Shown piece after piece: positions 14,601 to 27,400 of a stretch of 64,000 nucleotides of DNA. The position numbers and the translations under genes were made by a program. The DNA lies in the NCBI GenBank assembly GCA_035222895.1, contig JAVYIG010002375.1, positions 186,001 through 250,000 of the forward strand, in the 5' to 3' direction. Positions within the stretch are counted from its first letter, which is position 1, and every line of letters starts with the position of its first letter. The stretch is from Strongylocentrotus droebachiensis (Eukaryota; Echinodermata; Echinoidea; Camarodonta; Strongylocentrotidae). The notes under the pieces are model-generated. The model was not told the DNA's origin. It was given only the letters and a program-made list of their open reading frames with translations, and ran no database searches.

Positions 14601-15416
14601 CTACGTTTCTATTTTTTAAATCAATCTTGCATGTGAAAGAACAGATTGATGATATTATGACCTATATTGATCTGATGACAGAACGCTTTTCAATATTTCA
14701 GTATTTCTCCCTGATTGTTCGACCAACATTACATTGCTATTGTCCAGCTGAGTTTGTATAGGCTTTTCTACCCTCGGCGCAAAGGGATTGCGGAAAATTT
14801 CAACACTATTTGTGTTTCTTGATGACCCAGTAGAACAAGAAGAATAAGGGCTAGCCCCCCCCCCCAAAAAAAAGGCCCAAAATAACGCAATCATCATAAA
14901 TTCCGTCTTCTACTTGATACCAACACATGGATCCTTATTTAAACAGCGAGACAGTATGTTACGAGAAGCAATTCAAAGAATTGTCATGGCCTGTACGTAT
15001 TTGTTCTAGAGCGCACTTCACTTTTTCGATACCACGTGGCCCAAATTCAGCACAATATATACGTACTAGCTGGACCCGCGGAAATCCGCGGGATTCTAGA
15101 GGGGGGCGGGGGTGTAAATAGATATATAGAGACTGTCTAAATTAAAACCACCAAGAACTTTATTTGCCATTCAGGCCATTAAAAAAATATACATGTTTAG
15201 CGTCCCCGCCCGCTTCCTTTTTGGGGGCCGCCTACTATTTTTTTTTTTTTAAATATTTTTATTTTATTTTTATTTATTTTTTGAAAGGAAAAAAAACAGC
15301 GTCCCCGCCCGCTTCCTTTTTGGGGGCCGCCTACAATTTATTTTTTTATTTTTTTATTTTTTATTTTTTTTATTTTTTTGAAAGAAAAAAAACAGCGTCC
15401 CCGCCAGTTTTTTTTT

Positions 15417-15455
<39 letters not shown>

Positions 15456-18400
15456 TTTGAAAGAAAAAAAACATGAAAAGCACTGCTAAAATGTATTTCT
15501 GATTTAAAAAAAAAAAAAAAAAAAATTGCCGGCCGCCATCTTGAAAAATAGCCCGAATGTCAGGGAAAATGTACGGAGCGGCCATTTTGAAAAAAAAAGA
15601 AAAAAAAAGGGCCTCTTCCTTCCCATTTTTCGATAAAACAGGACGCTAAACATGTGTTTTTTTTAATTTGGCCTTATATAAAAAAAAAAAAACGATCCAA
15701 CTGTACCGGTAGTTATTCTTTAAGCCACTGGAACTGCGTAGAGTTCCGTAGTGTGGCGTACCGACTACGCAGAAATTAGGCTGCGTATTAATGGGAAAAT
15801 AGTTCTGCGTAGGTTATGCGTAGGCTGGCGTACAGGTTTGCTTATGGTTGCTTACTGTGTGAAAGCTTTTACTGCTTTGTCGATCTGGCGTAGGGTAGCA
15901 TACTGTTGCGTAGGCATGTAGCGTAGTGTTGCGTAAAAAGGCGTACTTTCTGCGTCAAGTTTCTACGCCGAAAGTACGTGAACAAAATTAAACATGTTGA
16001 ATTGTTTTCGTTCATCTTGCGTACCAGTTCCGTAGTGTGGCGTACCGACTACGCAGAAATTTGGCTGCGTATTATAATGGGAAAATAGTCCCTGCGTAGG
16101 TTATGCGTAAGCTGCATGGCGTACAGATTTGCTTATGGTTGCTAACTGTGTGGAAAGCTTTTACTGCTTTGTCGATTTGGCGTAGGGTAGCGTACTGTTG
16201 CGTAGGCATGTAGCGTAGTGTTGCGTAAAAAGGCGTACTTTCTGCGTCATGTTTCTACGACGAAAGTACGCGAAAAAAATTAAACATGTTGAATTGTTTT
16301 CGTTCATCTTGCGTACCAGTTCCGTAGTGTGGCGTACCGACTACGCAGAAATTAGGTTGCGTATTAATGGGAAAATAGTCCCTGCGTAGGTTATGCGTAA
16401 GCTGGCGTACAGGTTTGCTTATGGTCGTTACGGTGTGGAAAGCTTTTACTGCTTTGTCGTTCTGGCGTAGGGTAGCGTACTGTTGCGTAAAAAGGCGTAC
16501 TTTCTGCGTCAAGTTTCTACTCCAAAAGTATGCGAAGAAAATTAAACATGTCAAATTGTTTTCGTTTATCTTGCGTACCCCTTTCCGTCCCTCAGCATAT
16601 AGTAACGTAGGCCAGCGTAGTTGGTACGCAATACTACACAACTCTACATATTGACCCCACGCCAATTAGAGACCTGTCAGTGTCACAAATAAAGTATTAA
16701 AAATATGCTCATCTGACCCTAATTAAATGCCTAAAACCCCTGAGCTTTCGGGGGCTTATAGCCCCTTGAAACCCGTGGACCCCACGCCTATATACACTCA
16801 ACCCGCTGCGATCTAACTGACCCCCCCCCCCCACTTTGAAAAACGGTTCTTGGAGCCTTCATGTAACATGCAAGAATGGTGCATGGTGATGCAGATTTTT
16901 TTTCTGCACCCCCCCCCCCCCCCAAACAATGTTACTCATTACGCAACTGATTGTTTTGCAATGCATGAAGTCACATGCTTCTGTCTGGTTGATATTGAAC
17001 TATTAATATGCAAAAGTACAATTCATAACCTTATTTAATGCTTTCTTGTAATTTACTGTAAATATAAGAAACAAATTTATGACACTTCGGCCCGCACGCT
17101 GTTGTGTTTACGGGTTGTTCGATGGATGGTAGACGTATGTGTAGTTGTATAGTTGTACGAATATTGGCCTGCTTGGCCCCCCATACTCTTCGACTCGAGC
17201 GCAGCTCAGCTCAATCAGTCAAAGCGCCCCGCCCGCAGCACCATGTATACTGTATAGCTCGCGACTGAACTGTCAGTCCAATGGTTTTCTCTTGAAAACT
17301 TTCCTTTAGAAAATGATAATCAAAATTCAGTATACATGTCCGTAATAATCACAAAATAAGCTTTGATTTCATACCTCCATTCACGAAAACTATATCAAAA
17401 TCGCGGCAATCATGATGGAAATAGGTCTCTAAGTTTGGACGTCGACGGGAATTAGCCCCGTGTATCAGCTCTGGCTCGTGCAGCGCAGCTAGTACAAAGC
17501 AAACCCTATAGCAAGACGCTTTACTCTCGGTGATCCCGCCCTTTGCATAGAGCATTTAATACGCAACATAATGTGAGTGGTTGGTCATTTGTTGTGTGTC
17601 TCTTTGAGAACTGCAAAGAAATGAGTGTGATCGAGAATATCATATAGGAAGATACCCAACACGGGGTAAGTCATACCCATTCAGCGTGCATTTAATACGC
17701 AACTTAATGTGAGTGGATAGTCATCGGTCGTGTGTCTACGGATGTTATGTTGAATATCCATGAGGTATCTCTGTCGTCACGCATATCCTGCATTATGCAT
17801 GTCGCGTCTGTTTTCGCCCTGGACGTCGACACGGAGGAGGACCTCGGGCGGAGTATAGCCAATTCGCTAGAGTAGACTCTCCCGCGGACGACGGCACCGG
17901 TCACCGGTACCCCGAGGGGAGGGTTCAGGAGGAGATAGCTGCACCAACTTGGGTCGGCGATCTCATTAAAAAACAATAGAATACAAAGGCTGGCGGAGAC
18001 GTCGCGCCCCCCGCGGAGCCTTAGCGTATTACTATTATAGATTTTAATTATTCACAACAATGACCTAGATCTAAAACTGGCCGCGGTTGCAACCCGTCAA
18101 CCCCCCCCCCCCCCCCCCCCTTCTTCGCAAAGAAATATTCGCTAACATTTCTTTGGAACAGAATGCCTTAGACTAATTTCTTCTTGAGATGTTCGAGGTG
18201 AAATTTTAAACATCATTTCCTGGTCTGGTTTCAGCGGGACGCTCTTCTTTTTTAATGCATGCTCTATTCTTACGATTTAGGCATAATTTACTTTGTTGAT
18301 TTGCAATTGGTAATCTCCCTGGGAGTTTTGCGATATCCCGATGATACGGGTACAGTGTATTTAATTTTGTTTGTAACATTAGTGTTTTGCAAGGAAACAA

Positions 18401-21400
18401 CATGCTGAAAATGAGCGTCTTTCCGACATATTGATGATGTCCCGACAATACGGTTATCATTTGCATATACAAAATCGTAAGACATATAAAACGCTCTTTA
18501 AATTAATTTCAAGGAGAAACTATACGACGTTCTTGATTAAGTATCATTTTTCAACTACATCACGGATTTAAAATACGTTCTCTAATTCTACGAAGATTTA
18601 AAGGACTTATGTATTGAAATAACAGATTGATGATATAATTATCATGATGATTTATAATGATCATACGACAATTACAGCATGGGTCAATACCACAGAACTC
18701 TTAAATACTTCAGTATTTAAGAGTTCTGTGGTCAATACACGTTCCTTTATTTAGTTGATCGAACAATAGATATTGATCCAACCTACAACGGCGTTGTGAA
18801 CATTCCTCAGAAAGTCACACAAAGTATAGACAGAAAGTCAAAGGGTAAAAAAATCCATAGACACGCGTGTTAAAAGTCAGTTCCAAAAAGAAAATACCTA
18901 TCCAATATTCAAAACGTTAAAAATTCCTAAAGATTTTAAAGTAAAATTTAAAAAGAAGAAGTCGGACGTAGTCCGTACTGTATTTATTTATATGATATTT
19001 GTTTCTCCGATCACCCCCCCCCCTCCCCCCCCCCTCCCCCCCCCCTCAAGCTCCGATTTTGTTTACCCTTTAGTTTGTCCTTTTTTATATATATATATCT
19101 TTTCGCTGAAGACTAATGTCCGACGCACAAAAGTATTGTCAATATAGCATAATAAACATTTTTTATATCAATTTGATGCAACAGAGATTTTCATTCAAAA
19201 GTTTTACTTTGTATAATTATTGTACAGTAATATTCCTCGCATTTCGACATTTTCAGCCGCTCGTTTTCTATTTCGCTCCCTATAATAAACATACGGTATA
19301 ATAAATTGTGTACATCATTATTAGGTTATAATAATTTATCTCAAAGAAGGAATGGTGCCGGCAAACAAGCAAATGGCGGAACAACATTGGCAGAAAGACG
19401 GAGAGACAGACAGACAGAGAAAACAACCGAGCGAGAGAGAGAGAGAGAGGGAGAGGGAGACACACACACACATAAAAAGAGAGAAAAAACGACCATCTTG
19501 CATGATTGTTGCCTTTGAATGATTGTTTCAGATAGAGTAAAGTCTGGCTTTACGTAATATGATTTTTATTTATGAGTATGTCGGAACGTGCACTGGTCCC
19601 ATAAAACAAATTAAAAAAACAGCAACGACAACTGCAAAAATAACAAGACCCTTCCCTCCCCCCAAAACAACAAAAACAGGGTTATAGATGTAGTCAGTTC
19701 ATTGTCATTCAATTATACCCTTACCTTACTTCCGCTCTTTGGAGTTTATAACCACGACAACGACTTGTACCCTCCGCAACGTTCATTGTTCCTCTTACGT
19801 AACTTGAATAGCTGCGGGATCATGGGCCAAAGACAAAGACATAGCTCAGTTTCGCATATTCTATGTAGGTCCCAAATACTCCCAGCATTTTGTGTCGTTC
19901 TTATATACTTTGTCAATACATATATTTACAAACTATAATTGTCAAAATTTGACAATATATTCATACACATTGATATTTATATAGCACCTTGACATAAACA
20001 TGCTCAAAGCGCTTTACATTAGTAAATAAAACAGACTAATTATTTTGCTCTCCAAGCAATACTTACAAACTATTTCGTTTTCCCTATATCATCTGTTTAG
20101 AGAGCGAGAGAGAGAGAGAGACAGAGAGAGAAAGACAGACAGATAGACAGAGAGATGTATATATATATAGATAGAGAGAGAGAGAGAGTTGAGTGCATCG
20201 TATACTAAGTAGTCTGTACTGTATTTATTTATTATTATGCTATTCATATGGAAAACTTTGGGGCGAATTCGTTCATAAAATGGATTGCTCACCGGCTCGG
20301 TCAACTCTGCACAGAGCTTCGCACCAAGTCCCGCAGTGTGCACTGGCGCGTAACACAGATCGCTGGGTGCGTCCATTATGACAAAATAGGGAGAATGGGT
20401 CTTGTTCATAACATGAACATAAAACAAGGACTGGTAAGAAATGGTATGGAATTTCACGTGTTGTAGCTCACGGTGCGATGCGTGCGGAGCAGATGAACGA
20501 AAGTTTTTCATATGGTGTCTCTCCTTTCACCCCACCCCCCCCCCGGCCCCCGCCCCCGTTTTGGATTCTTCTTTAGTTTCATTTTATCACGTTTATATCT
20601 TTTCGCTAAAGTATAATGTCCGACATATATTATAACCGTCAATGTAGGCTGATAAACCATTTCATATTAATTTGATGCAACAGAGATTTACATACAAATC
20701 TTTTACTTTTTATAAATTGTGTATTTTAAAATACGTATTTCTAAATAAAAAGAGATGAAGAAGGAGAAGAGGGAGAAGAAGAAGAAGAAGAAAAAGAAGA
20801 AGAAGAAGAAGAAAAAGAAGAAGGGGGAATAAGAGTGAGAATAAAAAAGAAAAAATGCGGAGAAAGAAGAAGAACGAAATAAGAAAGAGAGACAGGGAGG
20901 GAAAGACAGACAGACAGACAGAGAGAGAGAGAGAGAAAGTTGGGCGCATCGGTATATAGTTTGTACTGTATTTATTTATTATTATGCTAGTGTCTCTCCT
21001 TTAATCAAACTAACATTCCATAATAAAACGCGCAAATTGAATGAAGCCGGCGAGTTGATTTTATATTTCATATTCTTATGGGATTCATGGATTTTAAAGC
21101 GAAAGTGCAGTATTGGAAAAGGTTTAAGCACAATTTACCATCCAGCCGGTTTGGTCCATTCTGTACAAACTTTCAGCAAGTGAACGAGTTCAATTAAGCT
21201 ATCGACCAATTGCCTTATTTAAACAGCGAGACAGTCCTGTAACAATGTTACGAGAATCAATTCAACGAATTGTCATGGCCTGTATTTGTTCTAGAACGCA
21301 CTTCGCTTTTTCGATACCACGTGGCCCCAATTCAGCACAATACATACGTATTTTAATTCTTCACAACAATGACCTAGATCTAAAACTGGCCGCGGTTGCA

Positions 21401-24400
21401 ACCCCTCAACCCCCCCCCCCCCTTCTTCGCAAAGAAATATTCGATAAAGTTTCTTTGGAGCAGAATGATAAACTAATTCTTCCTTTGTAATGCATGCTCT
21501 ATTCTTACGATTTAGGTATAATTTACTTTGTTGATTTGCAATTGGTAATCTCCCTGGGAGTTTTGCGATATGCCCGATCATTTTCAACATCACGGATTTT
21601 GAAATACGTTCTCTAATATTACGAAGATTTAAAGGACCTGTATTAAAATAACAGGTTGATGATATAATTATGAATTATGATTTATAATGATCATACGACA
21701 GGATCGTTTACAAGATACAACAAAAATTAAAGAAAACAAAACAAGAAAACCGAAACATGCGATAACATCGCTATAAAAAGGAAATATACACACATTTAAT
21801 GTAATATGAAACAAATCAAATGTCAAAACATGCATTAGAAAACAATGTCAGAGAGAGTAGGGTAAGTTTAAAAAAAAAAAAATCTTTTTCGTGAACAAAT
21901 CTATTTGTATTAAAATTGAGATATTTAACACAATCATGAACAGAACAGGAGGAGATGAAATAATGAACAATCATGCAAACGTTAACGCCTACAGAACTCC
22001 GATGTCGAGAGGGAAATAAACAATCAGAACAAAAATTGTAACCAATGTCATGTACGTAAAATAATATTAGAACAAATCAGTAGCAAGAGTCAAATCTCGC
22101 AAGACGAGAGGGACACACAAGTGGGCATTATACATGAATAACTAATGCGCCGGACCGGGCGCAAAAGGGCGCAAAAGCTTTTCAAGGTTTAAGCTCCCAT
22201 TCACAAATGTCAAGTGCTTCACCGGGACACGCCTCGGTGGGCTTATCTCGTAACAAAGAGACTCCAAACAATAGCCAGATTTTAATGAGCTGGAAACCAA
22301 CTGGAGTCCTCTCGTAGCCGACGCCAAAAGGCGCAAATGGGCGCCAAAAGGCGCCTCCTTTGTTCTCATATCCTGCTCTGCGCCCCGACGCGTTCGGGCA
22401 CAGTCGCAACTTTGGAAGGCTCCCCTAACTGGATGGTGCTTATCCTGAGTGCACACTGAGGATTGGATAGTTGTCATGTCAATTGGCCACTTCAAAGCTA
22501 GTTTCTTTATTTGAAGTTTCTTTATTAGATGTTTTCTAGTCCGTCTACTTCTTTTGCCATACGATGATTCTTTATACAATTTTTTTTGTTGGAGTTTTTT
22601 ATAAATTTGTAAAGTCTGAACAGGCTACATGTCTTGGTCAGGTTCAGTTTGGTTCATGGTCAGGACATGTCAGAGATGCAGCGTTGTTACTACTACACCA
22701 TGTGAGAATGATCAGGGCGCTTCGTGCTTGGGCTCTAATCTCCAGTGCGGTGATGTCCCAAGTGAATGCGGGGGATTATAGACTGACAGGGACTCTCGGT
22801 GGCATATAGGCCTGTTTGATGCATGGTAACCCTGCCTGGTTTTGATATCTAGGTTCATGTTGGATCTCGAAGGATCAATGTCATTCTGAAGGTGCAGTGG
22901 AGTTTGATGGTACTTGCCATCTCCTGAATGTCCCTACTCCTCAGATCAGACTCTTGAGAAGAAATAGAGAGGGTGAGAGAGATTTTAGGATTAAGATGAG
23001 AGTTTTATTCATGTTGTTGATATTGATGTCATTCCTTTGTCCATTTTGCGTTGAAATGGTAAGAGAGAGAATAAAGAATGGAATGGCTTTTGTTGTTGAC
23101 GGCTTGCCAAGCCATCATCAGGCATATCCTATCCTGGATACTAGGAAATTAAGCAGATGCAGAAATGTTGTCAACACATGTCCTCTTTGTACACCAACTA
23201 GAGCTCACTCAGCTAAATGAAGTGGATGGTAAAACATCTCCAGAGTCAGAAGGACGTTAATTCATGTCACTTAAAAGAGATTTATCACATACCCAATTAT
23301 GTCCTTCTGGCTCTCAGCAGACCATATGACTTGTTGATGTTACATGGGTTTTTGTTGTTGTGTGAAATAGGGAAATGAACCTGAAATGTGAGAAGAAGAA
23401 ACATTCTCAGGAAGAAATAGAGCCAATGAGGGAACTATTTAAGATAGAATGAAGGAAGAAAAGGAAAATAATTCAAGTGGAAAAAGAGAAAAGAGAGAGA
23501 AATTAAGGGATACCGAGATAATGGGCGGGACAGACAGAAAAAAGATATAAAGCGTCGCAGATAGAAACAGACATGAGATTATAGAACAGAGAGAGAGACG
23601 GGAATGAAAATTGAGAATAAGAATATGATTTAAAGCAGTTGTGACTGATTTTCATGAACTTAATGCAGGCCGGGTCCTTGACAAAGGATTTAAAAACTTC
23701 CCCTCACTGAAACAATGCTTCTGTGTCCGTATACATGTGTACCTTTCTTTACCTCATCACTTTCAATTGTCATTTGGAGACAGATCTTTCAAAGCTGAAT
23801 TCCGATTCCCATGATGAAGCTGGAGAGAAAACTGAAAGTTCTGTTTATGTTTCTGATTTGGCCCTCATTGTGTGCATGAGCAATCAACAAGGGGACACGA
23901 AACATAAACATTACTGAAGAGGCCCGGTAAACCAAGCAGTCTGGCAAACTAAACACCGTCCTATTTTCTAGTCGCGTCCTATTTCCTAGTCGTTTTCATT
24001 CGTTCTGAAGGAAATGTGTCAGTGAACTACATTTAGATGATTGATGTTGGCATATATGTCCAGAGAAATAAACAAAGAGATTAAATATGTTTATTGGTTG
24101 TGAGTGTTCATGTAGGTGGTCAAATCTTTCAAAGAGTGTATTTTGAACTTTGAAGTAGTCTTTTTTTACCTTGGGATATAATCTTATCGTCACCGGAGAT
24201 AACGAATCCTGTTCTAAAAAAATATAGGATATATATATTATCTTTTTCATGACTTGCAAAAACTAAACAATCAAACAGTCTAATGAAAGATAGGTATACA
24301 GCCTAGTGCATGCACGTTCAACCATTCTGCAGGCTCACAAGACCTAAACATGCTGATTGTTGAAAAGTTTGGGCTCTTTGGCATTCAAACATCTTGGATG

Positions 24401-27400
24401 TCAAAAAAAGGTGAAGATGTATTTTGTTGTAACATTTCTAGATTGATGAATATATGAATGTCATGATCACTCTACATAATTTATGGATTTCTTTGGTAAT
24501 ATCAAAACTTACCTAAGAACTCTAGAAAATGTTGTTTGGATTCTGTGGAGAAAAAAATCATTGTCAAGGATTTTCTAAAGGTTTTTATTGGTGGGTATCA
24601 CTGAAACTAACAAAGACAGTTTGTATCGACCAGAATCAAAGCCAGTCCCAAATTAGGTTAGAGACGCGCAACCCCCAAGAGGGTCAGACAACTAAGGAAC
24701 AGTCAATTTGAAACCCGATCCTCATAAAAGTTGCTTCATTTTCCTATTGTCTGTAAGCCAAGTGGACGTATTAAAAGCTCACAAGCAGATAGGGGACCGA
24801 AAATGGGAAAAGGAACTTGGCAATCAAAAGTCCCTTTGCACCCTTTGCAAATAAAGTGTACTCTCTGAAGAAGAAAGCGAAGAAAAGGAAGGCAGAATTT
24901 GTGTATTTTGATAATTTTGTTATTGCTAATATTTCTTTTTGATGATACAAGCAACTTTAAAAGACTAATAGTTATGTTGAAATATTGTCTACTTATGTGT
25001 ACCAGGTGATAGCTGTGGTTTTTATTGACAGATGCAGGATAAGACCAAGTAAGGGTAGGATCTGTAAGGTACATTTCCTGGATCCCTTGGATAATGAATG
25101 AATATGCAATATTAGTTCTATATATATATATATATTAGTTCTATAAGAATCGGGATCTCAATATAATATACTTGACAATGTCAAAAACAGCAACTCATGT
25201 CTGTTTTCTCAAGACATTTCCTTTGAATGTGAGTTGTTTTATGGTTATCTTGATGAACGTGACGTTATTAGACACTTTCCCAACTTGAACCGTTCCATGT
25301 GCAACCAGCCCCCTTGGTGCTGGGGTTTCGACTGGAATTAATAACGACTCGCTCACCCATCCACCAGAGGAGGGGAAACAATCCACAGCGCGGGCTCCAT
25401 TGTGTGCCTCTAGATTACATGTCACCCGACGTCAGTGTTCAAGGAAACTGATTTGTCATAATTGGATGTGATACATGTCAGGATCGATTTGGAGAATGTT
25501 CGCAGATGCGGCGGGAAGTTTGCTTTGAAAGGTACGACTCTCAGCTGAGTGAGGGTGTGTGAGTGTGTGTGATAATCCAGGCATATCAGGTGTTGTCGAT
25601 GCATGATGCTTGGGTAATCCCCCAACCTCCTACCCTATACAACCTCTCACTTTCTCTGCCCGCACAATCCTGATATTCCCTCAGACGCGGTGGCTCCAGG
25701 AGCTCCGGGATTGCCTCTTACCTCAGGGCGCCCTATCCATGATCCAAACTGCTCCCAAGCAAAGTGCAGTAACTGTGATATCTCACGCAGATAACACCCT
25801 GCATCACCTGATGGAACATTTGTTTGTGATCAAGAATGATGACGCCTGATTAAAAAGTGCAATGTCATCCCATATATGGTGGGATAAAAGTGAAAGCAAG
25901 ATAACTTTACTCAGGAACAATGACTAGACAACTGCTGTGGAATAGAAACTTGGAAAAGATTGAGAAAGTGTATAAGTTTTCCCAGAATAGCTTGTCATGA
26001 TATGATTGCATCACATTTTGTCAGAGGGGTCCCAATAAGAATAAGAAAAGTATTTTGTATTAAAAATGTATTAAATTTTAGAAGTTCATAGCAAAACAAC
26101 TATTTGTTATGGTATAGGGCTGTGCATAAATGTTTAAGGAATTGGTTTTATATATAACAACCATTTGATTCTTTACTAATTTCATATGTAATGTTTATGA
26201 ATAATTTTCTATTAGATGCATGTAAACTAGGATGTATTGATTTTATTTTTATAGTATTAGAGGATAAGGTTTAAACGTAAATGTTTTAAAAATCTAGAAC
26301 CAAAGGAGATTTCAACCAACTTGTAGAGATAATTGATTAAGAGCTGAACTTCTGAAGATTTTTAACCTAGGACTGTTAGATATCTGTAACTCAATAATTT
26401 TGATATTGTAAATATCTTTATTACTTATTCCAAATATCCACAGTAATTAATAATAATCATAAATTGTTTCTTTAATAGCTCTATATCCAATTTAGAACTA
26501 ATCAGAGCGCTTTGCAAAACAAATAAATTAATGAAATAAAACTCAACAAAAAATATGGTAGAAAAGTAATGCAGTTAATTACAATGTAAATAGGTGTGTT
26601 TTAAGATATTTCATAATTTATATTGAGTCATCAAAAGAACTAAATATGGTTGTTTTATATAGTTTTTAGCAAACAGAAACTGAATTCTCTTATGTTCCAA
26701 TTTAGTATTGCTACTCTTTGTCTTGTTTGCATGATTTAAGTCAAATCAATTTAATTTCATCAGAGTTCCTTGATATATAACGACTTCAAGATGCTCGGCT
26801 GAAAGCAGATTGATGTAGATTAAAAGGATCACTATATTGGATATGAATTAAAGGAGATATATGTCACACACCCCCTTGTGTGTGCTCATGCACCCATAGG
26901 AAAAGTTAAACTGAAGGATAATTTGATAGGATATCACCTACCTGTCTGGGAGGAAAAATGGAAATTAAGAAGAACATTATCAAAATTCCTCATGGCAACA
27001 CTCAACACCGAAGTGATGTACATTTTTTTAGAGCAATTAATGATTCCTTAGAATGAAAATAATGGAGATAAATGCAATACATCATCTTGTGTGTGTTTAC
27101 CCAAAGGAAAGGAGATACTAGCTGAAGTATAATTTGTTATGATATTAGCTACCTGCCAGTATGAAATAATGGAAATTAAACGGAACACTATCAATGATCA
27201 AAGTGAGAAAGTTTATCCCTGATGGATGTTTTTAAAATTGGTCCAAGGGCAAATTAACTATAAACAAACAAAAAGTCACCATTTTAGAGCAATTGGTAAT
27301 GTATTTAATCTGGGAGATACATCAGGCCAACCCTCTGTGTGTGATTATGTGTAGGAAATATTGAAAAAACAAACATTTTTTCATGAAATGAATCTAATCT

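Larger units (their letters stand above)
15066..18041 (-). mobile_element. Non-autonomous Helitron, 2.98 kb
   Basis: Read on the minus strand, it starts TCTATAATAGTAATACGC at 18041. It ends with the hairpin CCCGCGG-ATTT-CCGCGGG (15075-15092), then TCCAG and CTAG at 15066, with host A before the 5' end and host T after the 3' end. These are the canonical Helitron hallmarks: 5' TC, 3' hairpin, CTRR and insertion between A and T without duplication. The parallel copy at 21350/21351 (tacgta|ttttaatt) is the exact uninterrupted site. No Rep or helicase frame is visible. The cargo includes the GCGTA array and CpG-rich sequence. Confidence 0.88.
8850..22425. mobile_element. Large TIR DNA element, 13.6 kb, non-autonomous or decayed
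   Basis: Perfect 46-bp terminal inverted repeats at 8850-8895 and 22380-22425, starting ggggagccttccaaagttgc, flanked by a TAA direct repeat (8847-8849 and 22426-22428). Subterminal zones carry gcgcaaagggg/gcgccttttggcg repeats in inverse orientation (8930-8956, 9030-9048; 22148-22170, 22321-22356). A 3-bp T(A/T)A target duplication with G-rich ends fits the PIF/Harbinger superfamily, but no transposase-like reading frame is visible. The interior is a tandem-duplicated core with a nested Helitron and MITEs. It lies inside the VKR intron. Confidence 0.75.

Noticed and set aside
15750-16640. CRISPR array
   Set aside because: Repeats are ~285 bp with no short direct repeat plus spacer pattern, in an animal genome inside a Helitron.
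17704-17976. 90-codon minus-strand frame in the Helitron, considered as a Rep/helicase remnant
   Set aside because: No Rep HUH or helicase Walker motif can be seen; it is more likely chance in a CpG-rich stretch.
22142-22579. 145-codon minus-strand frame at the right end of the large element, considered as transposase
   Set aside because: It runs across the TIR and target site into host DNA and has no catalytic motif.
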